The notes under the pieces are model-generated. The model saw only the letters and a list, made by a program, of their open reading frames with translations, ran no database searches and was not told where the DNA came from. Both the position numbers and the translations under genes were made by a program. Shown here in pieces: positions 32,619-40,681 of a DNA stretch of 64,000 bases. Origin of the DNA: CAYNVS01 sp964400725 (GTDB lineage Bacteria > Myxococcota_A > SURF-8 > CAYNVS01); the NCBI GenBank assembly GCA_964400725.1, contig CAYNVS010000005.1, positions 78,982 through 142,981 of the forward strand. The letters run 5' to 3'. Position 1 is the first letter of the stretch; each line of letters starts with the position of its first letter.

Positions 32619-34256
32619 TTAACGCTTGGACGCCGCCTGCTTGAACAAATCCGCGAAAGACGCCTGCGTCATGGTCGTCTGCGGAATAAAGGATTTGAGA
32701 ACCGCATGCTGCTCGAAGCGGCGCTTGTCGTGCCACGCCTTTATCTCGGTCATTACGTCCGCCTCGCTCATGCCAAGCTCTTCGCCGAGAATTACTCCGG
32801 CGCTAAAAACGCAGTCGCGCCCTTGGCACGGACCGTCGCCCAATCGGGTGCGGCGGGTAATGTCGCCGATAGTATAAGCCATCTCGCTGCGTATCGCCCA
32901 GCGGATTTCCGCCTCGATAACCGGCTCGCATTCGCAAATCACGCGCCGGTACTGCGGCTTTTGCTTCATAAGTTCGAGAACTTCGCTTGCTAGGCTGCCG
33001 TGCCTGTAAGAAAGTCTTCTGGCGACCGCGATTGATACGCCGTATTTCGCGGCCAAATCTTCCGCCTTAGGGACGAAGTCGCCGCCGGGGAGCTTGGAAA
33101 TATGCGTCGAGCACTTCCCTTCCCCGCCAATCATACGCATCGCGACGTCGACCGTTTCCTCCGACATTACGCGGTACGAGGCGAGCTTGCCGCCGATTAG
33201 AGAAATCATGCCCGGCGCGCCCTGCTTTGCGTGGTCGATAATTTCGTGTTCCCGCGTGAGCGCGTCTTCCAGCTTGCCCCACTCGTGAATGGTCGGGCGT
33301 ATGGCCGAGATTACTCTCATAGGCCGCATGTATTTAACGGCCGGAATGAAGCGCGCCACAGCCTGAATAAGATAGCGGACTTCGTCAAGCGTCGCCGGAA
33401 TGTCGTCCGGATCGCCGTAGAAATCGTCGTCGGTGGTGCCGATCATCGTCGTGTTTTCATGCGGCATAATGAACATCTGCCGCTTGTCGGCGGCTTCCAC
33501 TATAACCGCAAAATGCGAGACGCGCCCCGGAAATACGACGTGCACGCCTTTTGCCGGGCGCAGTTTTATTTCGCCGCCCGCCATTTTAGCGACCTTTGGC
33601 GACCACGGCCCGGATGCGTTGACGACGAGCTTGGCTTCCGCCTTTTCGATTCGGCCGCTCTTGTCGCGGTAAGTTACGCCCTTAACGGCGTTCCCTTCTT
33701 TAATAAATTCCACGACTTCGGCGTGGTTGTAAACGTCGGCGCCGTTTTTGGCGGCGTCCAGCGCGTTCAGCAAGCACAGGCGCGGGCAGTCTATTCCCCA
33801 TTCGTCTATGCTAGCGGCGCCGGATATGTCGGCCTGTATCATTGGCTCCAGCCGTCTCACCTGTTCGGGGTTGAGGCTTAGACTCGGTTTGCCGCGCTTC
33901 ATCGGTTGGAAGGCGTCGTAGGCCTCGAAGAAAGTTTTCATTCCTTCCAGCATGAAACGATCGAAGGCGGCGGACTTGGTGCGCATCATCGGCGCGAGAA
34001 ACGGAATGCGGAATAAAAGATGCGGGGCGATTTTTTGAATGTACCCCGAATCCTCGCACGCCCGCTTTGTCGTTTCGACGTCGTGGAACAGATAACGCAC
34101 CCCGCCGTGAATCATTCCTGAGCTTGCCCATGTAGTTCCGGCGGAAAAGTCGTTTTTTTCGAGGAGCAGAACCTTGAGGCCGCGCAGAGCCGCGTCGCGG
34201 GCGACGCCGCAGCCGTTTACGCCTCCTCCTATTACAATGATGTCGTATTGTTTCAT
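32619..34256 (-). CDS. glpA: Anaerobic glycerol-3-phosphate dehydrogenase, GlpA subunit
   Basis: A 545-residue catalytic FAD subunit. The N-terminus has VIGGGVNGCGVARDAALRG and the GlpD/GlpA signature WASSGMIHGGVRYL. A C-terminal BFD-like [2Fe-2S] domain has Cys in CECEP (about 443) and GPCQGRDC (about 480), which separates GlpA from aerobic GlpD. First gene of the glp operon; its promoter and a candidate operator are at 34313-34351. With GlpB it would feed electrons through the short Fe-S protein that follows. Confidence 0.93.
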   Translation of the reverse strand: MKQYDIIVIGGGVNGCGVARDAALRGLKVLLLEKNDFSAGTTWASSGMIHGGVRYLFHDVETTKRACEDSGYIQKIAPHLLFRIPFLAPMMRTKSAAFDRFMLEGMKTFFEAYDAFQPMKRGKPSLSLNPEQVRRLEPMIQADISGAASIDEWGIDCPRLCLLNALDAAKNGADVYNHAEVVEFIKEGNAVKGVTYRDKSGRIEKAEAKLVVNASGPWSPKVAKMAGGEIKLRPAKGVHVVFPGRVSHFAVIVEAADKRQMFIMPHENTTMIGTTDDDFYGDPDDIPATLDEVRYLIQAVARFIPAVKYMRPMRVISAIRPTIHEWGKLEDALTREHEIIDHAKQGAPGMISLIGGKLASYRVMSEETVDVAMRMIGGEGKCSTHISKLPGGDFVPKAEDLAAKYGVSIAVARRLSYRHGSLASEVLELMKQKPQYRRVICECEPVIEAEIRWAIRSEMAYTIGDITRRTRLGDGPCQGRDCVFSAGVILGEELGMSEADVMTEIKAWHDKRRFEQHAVLKSFIPQTTMTQASFADLFKQAASKR

Positions 34257-34312
34257 GCGCTCTTCACCGATTTGCGTTTATGAAATGAACGAACCGAACA
34301 CAACCTTTGTCG

Positions 34313-34340
34313 ATTATATACGTTACAATTTATAATGCAA
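34313..34340 (-). promoter_or_regulatory. Sigma-70 promoter of the glp operon
   Basis: Reading leftward: TTGCAT (34340-34335), 16-bp spacer, perfect TATAAT (34318-34313), 57 bp before the glpA start. Confidence 0.65.
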
Positions 34341-34351
34341 TACGTCATTGC
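34337..34351. promoter_or_regulatory. Candidate operator overlapping the glpA -35
   Basis: Inverted repeat GCAAT-ACGTC-ATTGC with perfect 5-bp arms. Its position over the -35 suits a repressor, but no regulator is known from the window. Confidence 0.4.
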
Positions 34352-34431
34352 GTCATTTTTTTAATAAAAACCGCCCGTCGAAACGAAATAATTTAGCGAT
34401 TTCCGTCCGTTCAAGACCGGCAAACGCCGGT

Positions 34432-35376
34432 CTATCGGTCTTCGCCGGAGCGTCTTTTCAACGCCCCGTTGCCGTCTAAAACCTGTTGAGTGGCTACGTA
34501 TCCCTCTTGTCTGACGAGGAAATTGCGCACCGCGACTTCTATTATCGACGCGAGGTTGCGTCCCGAACTGACCGGTATCTTGAACATCGGAACCTGCACG
34601 CCTAGAACGTCAAAAAATTCTTGACGGATGCCCAGCCGGTCGAATTCCGAACGGCCGTCGAGGATTCCCAGTTTAAGCGCAAGATCGATTGATATTTCGC
34701 TTTTTACCGCGGCTATGCCGAAGAGGTCTTTAATATTAATTATTCCCAGACCGCGGACTTCCATTAAATATTTAATTGGCGGATCGGGGCTGCCGACCGC
34801 TTGATCGTGAGCGACGCGGCGCGCTATTACTACGTCGTCGGCCACGAGCCTGTGACCGCGCTGAAGCAAATCGAGAGCCGCCTCCGACTTGCCGACTCCC
34901 GACTGTCCCATAATTAATGTTCCGACTCCGAGCACGTCCATCAATACGCCGTGAAAAGTCGCAGACGGAGCTAAAACGCGCTCAAGGTATCGGTTTACCG
35001 CCGAAAGAATGTCGCTGCTTTTGCGCGGACTAAGCAGCAAGGCTATCTTTTTCCGCTCGCACAACCCTTCAAGGGCGGGCGGCGGCGTTAGGCCGCGGGC
35101 GACTATGAAAACCGGCACGTCCACCGTTGACAACAGTTCGAGCGACCCGGCTTGTTTTTCCGCGGACAGCGTATTGAGATAGGATATTTCGTTGCGCCCC
35201 ATTACTTGAACGCGCCCCGGTCTGCGCCCCTCGATGAACCCGGCCAGCGCCAGCCCGACTTTTTGCGCGTGAATTTCCAAAACCTCGCGGTCCAGCGCAT
35301 CGTCGCCGCCGCGCGGCTCAAGAACGAGCTGCTCTTTCAAATCCGCGAATATCTTTCTTACTTTCACGCTTTGCAT
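34432..35376 (-). CDS. hprK: HPr kinase/phosphorylase
   Basis: A 314-residue HprK. The N-terminal HprK domain (1-130) precedes the kinase domain, with Walker A MGQSGVGKSEAAL near 155 and the signature MEVRGLGIINIKDLFG near 203. It phosphorylates Ser in HPr-type phosphocarriers and links carbon state to regulation. No HPr gene is visible. It follows rpoN by 10 bp, as in proteobacterial rpoN operons, but the usual hpf and ptsN genes between them are missing. Confidence 0.94.
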   Translation of the reverse strand: MQSVKVRKIFADLKEQLVLEPRGGDDALDREVLEIHAQKVGLALAGFIEGRRPGRVQVMGRNEISYLNTLSAEKQAGSLELLSTVDVPVFIVARGLTPPPALEGLCERKKIALLLSPRKSSDILSAVNRYLERVLAPSATFHGVLMDVLGVGTLIMGQSGVGKSEAALDLLQRGHRLVADDVVIARRVAHDQAVGSPDPPIKYLMEVRGLGIINIKDLFGIAAVKSEISIDLALKLGILDGRSEFDRLGIRQEFFDVLGVQVPMFKIPVSSGRNLASIIEVAVRNFLVRQEGYVATQQVLDGNGALKRRSGEDR

Positions 35377-35386
35377 TATATCCGAG

Positions 35387-37009
35387 CTACCCCCTGGTTC
35401 TGCGCACCGAACGGGAGGGAATGCCTATGATGTCGCGGTATTTCGCGACCGTTCGGCGGGTGATTTTTACTCCCTCGGAATTGATTATCTGCGCCAGCTT
35501 GTCGTCGGTGAAAGGGTCAAGTTTGTCCTCGGAATCGACGAGCTGCTTTATTCTGCGCTTTACTTTTTCGGGAACTATGTCCTGCCCTTCGCTCGTTTCA
35601 AGCCCCTGCCTGAAGAACAATTTAAGGCCGAAAACTCCCCGCGGAGTCTTCATGTATTTATTGCTTGTGGCGCGGCTGACCGTGCTTATATGCAGCTCCA
35701 GCTCGTCGGCGACCTCCTTCAGCGACATCGGCCTTATCGCCTCGGCGCCCTTTTCCAAAAAAGCCTGCTGTTCCCTTACTATTATTTCAGCCACGCGGTA
35801 TATGGTGCGGGGGCGCTGTTTCTGCGCCCTTACCAGCATGGCGGCTTCGTTGAGTTTGTTTTTGATATAGTCGCGGGCTTCCTGCGGAGTGTTTTTGTCT
35901 TTCAGCAGCCTTTTGTAATTCGAGTTTATGCGCAGCGTCGGCAAATCGCCGTCGTTTACAACGACGCGGAACTCGTCGCCTATTTTTTCGACCACGACGT
36001 CGGGTATAACAATCCGCGGCTCTTCGGACGCGAAGTTGCGGCCGGGAATTGGGTCGAACCCTTTTATTACGTTCAGAGCCTCGCGCACGTCCTCTACGCT
36101 GCAAGACAAATCCTTCGCGATTTTATCCAGTCTGTTTTTAGCCGCTAAATCCAAACGCTCGCGAATTATCCGCAAAACGATAGAGTCCTCGGCGAGATAC
36201 AGCGCTTTGGCCTGCGCGGCCAGACACTCCACGAGGCTGCGCGCTCCGACGCCCGGCGGATCAAGACGCATTACTTTTGCGTGTATTTTCTCAACCGCGT
36301 GAATGGGCGCGGAGAGCTTATCGGCGATTTCCTCCAGCGGATCGACGGCCGCGGCTTTTACGATAGGCCCGCTCTCGTCGCTTTCATTGGGTTCGCCGGT
36401 TTCGCCGCCGGCGGAGCCCGTCTGTTTTTCCGGCGCTGGCTCGACGGACGATACGAGATAGCCTCGCTCGTCTAGATTGCCTATTATTTCCTCCGCGATC
36501 AGCTTTTCCGTCTCGTCGAAATCGGCGACGTTGATTTGATAACGCAGGTAGTCGGCAAGCGACGGCTTGCTCGTTAGAAGCGATTCCGGCATGAATTCGT
36601 CGTCCTCGTCGGGAACCGCCATCTGCCTGCCCGCCGTGGAGCCGTACGACTGCTTGTCGAAGTAGTCGTCCCATTCCTGTTCCGCCATGCCGAACTGCGC
36701 CGAGTCGTCGGCGTATTCGTCTATTATATTGTTCTCAAAAGAGGCTTCGGAGACGTTGAGCTCGGCGTCCGATTTCGCGCCGCCTTCGCCCCGCTCTTCG
36801 TTCGCGTCGGCGGAGTACGTTTCAAAAGATCCTTCGCCGTATTCCTCTTCGAGGGTAGGGTTTTCAAGGAGGTGCCTTTGCAGCTCTTCCTTCAGTTCCA
36901 ATCGGTTCATTTGCAAAAGGCGGAGAGACAGCTGCAATTGCTGCGTAAGCACCAGCTGCTGCGAAAGCGTCTGCTTCTGGCTTTGCGTCTGTTGCAGTTT
37001 GAGACTCAT
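35387..37009 (-). CDS. rpoN: RNA polymerase sigma-54 factor
   Basis: A 540-residue sigma-54. Region I is the Gln/Leu-rich MSLKLQQTQSQKQTLSQQL start with its repeated LxLxQQ helices. An acidic region II (about 60-150) follows, then the core-binding domain, and finally the promoter-binding end with the RpoN box as RRTVAKYRD. ATG 37009 is chosen over an in-frame TTG at 37015. It is divergent from mrp. Its presence supports reading the pilin upstream elements as -24/-12 promoters. Confidence 0.95.
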   Translation of the reverse strand: MSLKLQQTQSQKQTLSQQLVLTQQLQLSLRLLQMNRLELKEELQRHLLENPTLEEEYGEGSFETYSADANEERGEGGAKSDAELNVSEASFENNIIDEYADDSAQFGMAEQEWDDYFDKQSYGSTAGRQMAVPDEDDEFMPESLLTSKPSLADYLRYQINVADFDETEKLIAEEIIGNLDERGYLVSSVEPAPEKQTGSAGGETGEPNESDESGPIVKAAAVDPLEEIADKLSAPIHAVEKIHAKVMRLDPPGVGARSLVECLAAQAKALYLAEDSIVLRIIRERLDLAAKNRLDKIAKDLSCSVEDVREALNVIKGFDPIPGRNFASEEPRIVIPDVVVEKIGDEFRVVVNDGDLPTLRINSNYKRLLKDKNTPQEARDYIKNKLNEAAMLVRAQKQRPRTIYRVAEIIVREQQAFLEKGAEAIRPMSLKEVADELELHISTVSRATSNKYMKTPRGVFGLKLFFRQGLETSEGQDIVPEKVKRRIKQLVDSEDKLDPFTDDKLAQIINSEGVKITRRTVAKYRDIIGIPSRSVRRTRG

Positions 37010-37190
37010 AAACAAATCCGCGTTCTTTTATGCGAAACGATAAAACAAAACAGGTTAATAAAGCCGCATTTGTTTTTATTTTACAGCATTATTCTCCGCA
37101 AGACAAATCTTAAAACCGTTTCGGGTTCGCCCGGCCGCCGCCGGCTTGTCCGCGCTTTTGGAAAAAGCCGCGGCGGCGGTTAATTACAAT

Positions 37191-37226
37191 TTGCATTTTA
37201 AGCGAAAATGCAGTTTAAAGTATTAT
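37191..37226 (+). promoter_or_regulatory. Promoter region and hairpin upstream of mrp
   Basis: Perfect palindrome TGCATTTT (37192-37199) with AAAATGCA (37205-37212), then TATTAT at 37221-37226. The start TTGCATTTTAAGCG is shared with the vor promoter at 4386. A -10/-35 pair cannot be fixed with confidence. Confidence 0.35.
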
Positions 37227-37274
37227 CTGCGGCGTTTAATGCCGCAATGTTTTCGCAACGGAAAGGAGACAGGC

Positions 37275-38363
37275 ATGGCTTTGACCAAAGAAACGCTGCT
37301 TGAAGCGATTAAAGACGTAATGGACCCGGAGCTCGGCAAAACGCTGATGGAACTGGGAATGATTACCAAAGCGGAAGTCAAATCGGAAAACGAATGCGAA
37401 ATCGAAATAACGCTGACGACTCCCGCCTGCCCGCTAAAGGATAAAATCGGCGGAGACGTTAAAAACGCCGTAAAGGCCGCCTTCGGCGCGGAAGTAAAAT
37501 GCGTCGTAACGTTCGGAGCCAAGCCGCTTCGTCAGGAAGAAAAAGAAGAGTTTCTCGCGGGCGTTAAAAACGTATTGCTGGTCGCAAGCGGCAAAGGCGG
37601 AGTGGGCAAAAGCACCGTGGCGTCCAACCTCGCGTTCGCTTTAAAAAGCCTGGGGCTGCGGGTCGGACTGCTGGACGCGGACATTTACGGCCCGTCAATT
37701 CCTCTTATGGTCGGCATCAAAGAGCCGAAATTCATGGAAACCGAAGGGAAGCCCATGCCTCCTTTCATCGCCGACATGCCGGTTCTTTCCATCGGCTATT
37801 TCATCAAACCCGATCAGCCGGTCATTTGGCGAGGCCCGATGCTGCACTCGACGCTAAAGCAGTTTTTAAGCGACTTCGAGTGGGGCGAACTGGATTATAT
37901 AGTGGTAGATATGCCGCCGGGCACGGGCGACGTGCAAATTTCGCTGGCGCAGTTTCTTGAAGGCTCGCAGTCGATTATGGTTACGACGCCGCAAAAAATA
38001 GCAGTAGCCGACGTTTTGCGCGCTAAAATGATGTTCGAGCGTCTAAACATTCCGGTTCTGGGCTACGTCGAGAACATGGCGGCCTTCGTTTGTCCGCATT
38101 GCGGAGTCGAGACGAAAATTTTCAAATCGGACGAAGGAGAGAAATGGGCCGCGGCGCTTGAGCTCGAAAACCTCGGCTCGCTCCCCATCGACCCGACCGT
38201 TACGAACAGCGGCGAAGCCGGAATGCCGATAGTTTTAAAAGACCCGGACTGCGCCGTTTCAAAGAAGTTCGTCGAAATAGCCGAAAAGATTAAGGCGATA
38301 ATAGACCATAACGAGAAACACGGCAATGGCGGATGCTGCGGCGGCTGTCATTGCGGCGGTTAA
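37275..38363 (+). CDS. mrp: Mrp/ApbC-type Fe-S cluster carrier ATPase
   Basis: A 362-residue Fe-S carrier of the Mrp/NBP35 family. A MIP18/DUF59 domain (1-80) precedes the deviant P-loop GKGGVGKST near 105 and the LLDADIYGPSIP stretch. The cluster-binding pair CPHCG lies near 275. A Cys/Gly-rich tail (GGCCGGCHCGG) may add a second metal site. ATG 37275 with AAAGGAG is chosen over an open frame starting at 37146. It would deliver clusters to the many Fe-S enzymes encoded here (inference). Confidence 0.94.
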   Translation: MALTKETLLEAIKDVMDPELGKTLMELGMITKAEVKSENECEIEITLTTPACPLKDKIGGDVKNAVKAAFGAEVKCVVTFGAKPLRQEEKEEFLAGVKNVLLVASGKGGVGKSTVASNLAFALKSLGLRVGLLDADIYGPSIPLMVGIKEPKFMETEGKPMPPFIADMPVLSIGYFIKPDQPVIWRGPMLHSTLKQFLSDFEWGELDYIVVDMPPGTGDVQISLAQFLEGSQSIMVTTPQKIAVADVLRAKMMFERLNIPVLGYVENMAAFVCPHCGVETKIFKSDEGEKWAAALELENLGSLPIDPTVTNSGEAGMPIVLKDPDCAVSKKFVEIAEKIKAIIDHNEKHGNGGCCGGCHCGG

Positions 38364-38364
38364 A

Positions 38365-38769
38365 ATGACTAAACGCAAAACAATCGAGGTCGCCACGCAA
38401 GCCCGCGTCGATTTTATCGACATAACGGCGAAGATTAACGCCGCGCTCGCCGAAATGGGGGCGAACGAGGGGGAAGGCATGGCGAACGTCTTCATCCCGC
38501 ATACCACCTGCGCCGTAATCGTAAACGAATGCGCGGACCCGGACGTGGTCGCCGACATAGAGACATATCTGGCTAAACTCGTTCCGCATAAAAACGGATA
38601 CAAACACTTGGAAGGAAATTCCGACGCGCACATCAAATCGTCCCTATTCGGATGTTCGCTGTGGCTGCCCACAAACGGAAACAGACTCGCGCTGGGAACG
38701 TGGCAGGGAGTTTTTCTGTGCGAATTCGACGGAAAAAGGACGCGTAAAGTCATAATTTCGGCGTTATAA
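38365..38769 (+). CDS. YjbQ/UPF0047 family protein
   Basis: A 134-residue member of the YjbQ (UPF0047) family; E. coli YjbQ has weak thiamine phosphate synthase activity but the true role is unclear. The marks are the PHTTCAVIVNECADPDV stretch (about 46-62) and HLEGNSDAHIKSSLFG (about 85-100). ATG 38365 lies two bases after the mrp stop and is preferred to ATG 38326 inside mrp, although no strong ribosome site is seen at either. A terminator follows at 38804-38834, closing the mrp transcript. Confidence 0.88.
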   Translation: MTKRKTIEVATQARVDFIDITAKINAALAEMGANEGEGMANVFIPHTTCAVIVNECADPDVVADIETYLAKLVPHKNGYKHLEGNSDAHIKSSLFGCSLWLPTNGNRLALGTWQGVFLCEFDGKRTRKVIISAL

Positions 38770-38803
38770 GCGCGTAACGACCATTAAAAATATTTAAAGA
38801 GAG

Positions 38804-38834
38804 TCCCCCTTGCTAAAAAGCGAGGGGGATTTTT
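38804..38834 (+). terminator. Terminator after mrp-yjbQ
   Basis: Stem CCCCCTTGCT/AGCGAGGGGG with one T-G wobble, followed by six T. Confidence 0.85.
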
Positions 38835-38964
38835 TGTTTACACGACTTAAAACTAAAAAACGCTCCCGCGCCGACTGGAAAATTTAATTTTTCGGCTAAT
38901 TGTTATTAAAAGCTGGATTCGCCGGCGTCCGACTAGCGGTTATTATAATAAATGAATTAATATC

Positions 38965-38993
38965 TTGATTTTTTACGGCATATTGGTTAAATA
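38965..38993 (+). promoter_or_regulatory. Promoter for the ppiD-like gene
   Basis: TTGATT (38965-38970), 17-bp spacer, TAAATA (38988-38993), 52 bp before ATG 39046, in an AT-rich gap. Confidence 0.5.
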
Positions 38994-39045
38994 TTTCCTT
39001 CTGTTTGTTCCTCAAGTTCTTTCTTTATAGTAAGAGGAGTAAGAA

Positions 39046-40608
39046 ATGCTTGATCAGATGCGCAGAAAAACGGTTTCATGGATCGGTATGTTCCTATTCG
39101 TAGTGGTCATACTGGCCTTCATAATCAGTTTCGGCCCCGGCTCGTTCCGCAGAGCGCATTTCGGCGCCGAAGACGACATCGCCAAAGTAAACGGCGAGAT
39201 TATTTCCAAATTCGACTTCGACCAAAACTACGATAGATACAAGCCTTACGAACGGAACATGCCGGAGGATAAAATCGATTCGTTTAAGCGGAACATTTTA
39301 GACGGCATGGTGGCGGATATGCTTTGGAAGCAGGAAGCCGCCAAGATGAAAATTAAAATTTCCGACGACGCGCTGGCCGAATACATACTCGCAAACCCCA
39401 ATTTTCAGGAAGACGGCAAATTTTCCGCCGAAATGTACCACAGCCGCGTAGGAAACGCCAAGGCTTACGAGGCTAATCTGCGGGTTGATTTGGCCACCGA
39501 TTTGCTGCGTAAGGCGATTCAAGACCTTTCTTACGCCAGCAAAGAAGAGGCGTGGGAAAACTATAAAATTTCAAACACCAAGGTCGATTTGGAATTCATA
39601 ATGCTCGACGGCGACAAGGCCGAAGCTCTAGGTTACAAAGCCGAGGCGAAAGAAGAAGACCTTAAGAAATTCATCGCCGCCAACGAAAGCAAAATTAAAG
39701 ATTATTACGACCTCAACCGCAAGGAGTTCGACAAACCCGAACGCGCGACGGTCGATCAGGTCGTCATTACGGTAGAGGAAGGCGAATCGTTCTCCGTCGC
39801 CCGCGACCGCGCGGCCAAAGTTAAAAACGCGGCGTCCGGCAAAAGCCTCGGCGACGCGGCCAAAACGGTTAAAGGCGCGCAGTTCAAAGACAACGCCGAA
39901 CTGCGCAAAGGCGAAATAGAAAAAGAGCTTGAAACCGCGGTCTTTTCGGCCAAACCGGGCGATTTGCTCGGACCTATCCAAATTAAGGGCGGCGAAAAAT
40001 ATTACGTCGTAATGCTTAAGGAAATTAAACCCGAAGAAAAAAGCGAGCTGAACGATTCTATTAAATCGACCATAGCTAAAAAACTTTACGAGGCCGAAGC
40101 GAAGGAAAACTTCCTCAAAACCAAAGCCAACGATTATCTCGCGCAGCTTATGGCCGGCAAAACCGTCAACGACGTGGTTCCCTATGAAAAAGACGAAGAG
40201 GGCGAAACTACTAAAAAACCGATAGAACAAGACCCGAAAAGCGGCGTTTCGAGCGGCAGAACCAAGCCGTTCCCGCGGGGCGGCGGAGCCGTGCGCGGCA
40301 TCGGATTTGCGCCCGACATTATGAACGCGGCGTTCAAACTTACCAAAGAGGCGCCGGTCGCCGGCCCGTTCGTCGTAAACGGCAGCGTTTACATCATCCG
40401 CCTTTTGAGCTTAGAAGAAGCGACAAAAGAAAAGTTCGAGTCCGAGTATAAAACCGAATCGAAGGCGGCGCACAGCGAGGCCAAGAAAGCCAATCTCGCC
40501 GGATACGTCTATTACCTGAAGAAGAACTCGAAGATAGAAATCAAAGATCATAAAATGAACGAGGCCGCCAAATCGTCGAGCCTTCCGTTCTCGCTGGACG
40601 ACTATTGA
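39046..40608 (+). CDS. PpiD/SurA-like membrane-anchored parvulin chaperone
   Basis: A 520-residue folding factor. One N-terminal transmembrane helix (about 12-32, SWIGMFLFVVVILAFIISFG) anchors a SurA-N-type chaperone region (about 40-200) in the periplasm. A parvulin-type PPIase domain follows (about 225-335). A second parvulin-like or peptide-binding part may cover 350-470. It would assist export and outer-membrane protein folding. AGAGGAG precedes ATG 39046. The trigger factor gene follows 73 bp later. Confidence 0.9.
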   Translation: MLDQMRRKTVSWIGMFLFVVVILAFIISFGPGSFRRAHFGAEDDIAKVNGEIISKFDFDQNYDRYKPYERNMPEDKIDSFKRNILDGMVADMLWKQEAAKMKIKISDDALAEYILANPNFQEDGKFSAEMYHSRVGNAKAYEANLRVDLATDLLRKAIQDLSYASKEEAWENYKISNTKVDLEFIMLDGDKAEALGYKAEAKEEDLKKFIAANESKIKDYYDLNRKEFDKPERATVDQVVITVEEGESFSVARDRAAKVKNAASGKSLGDAAKTVKGAQFKDNAELRKGEIEKELETAVFSAKPGDLLGPIQIKGGEKYYVVMLKEIKPEEKSELNDSIKSTIAKKLYEAEAKENFLKTKANDYLAQLMAGKTVNDVVPYEKDEEGETTKKPIEQDPKSGVSSGRTKPFPRGGGAVRGIGFAPDIMNAAFKLTKEAPVAGPFVVNGSVYIIRLLSLEEATKEKFESEYKTESKAAHSEAKKANLAGYVYYLKKNSKIEIKDHKMNEAAKSSSLPFSLDDY

Positions 40609-40681
40609 TAACCGGCGCGGCGCGAAGAGCCGGGCAAAAGATAATTGCGCAGCCAATTTAATAAAAACACAGGAGTCAATA

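Noticed and set aside
38326..38364. ATG 38326 as yjbQ start
   Set aside because: It would add 13 Ala-rich residues overlapping the mrp end; family members start near MTKRKT, so ATG 38365 fits better.
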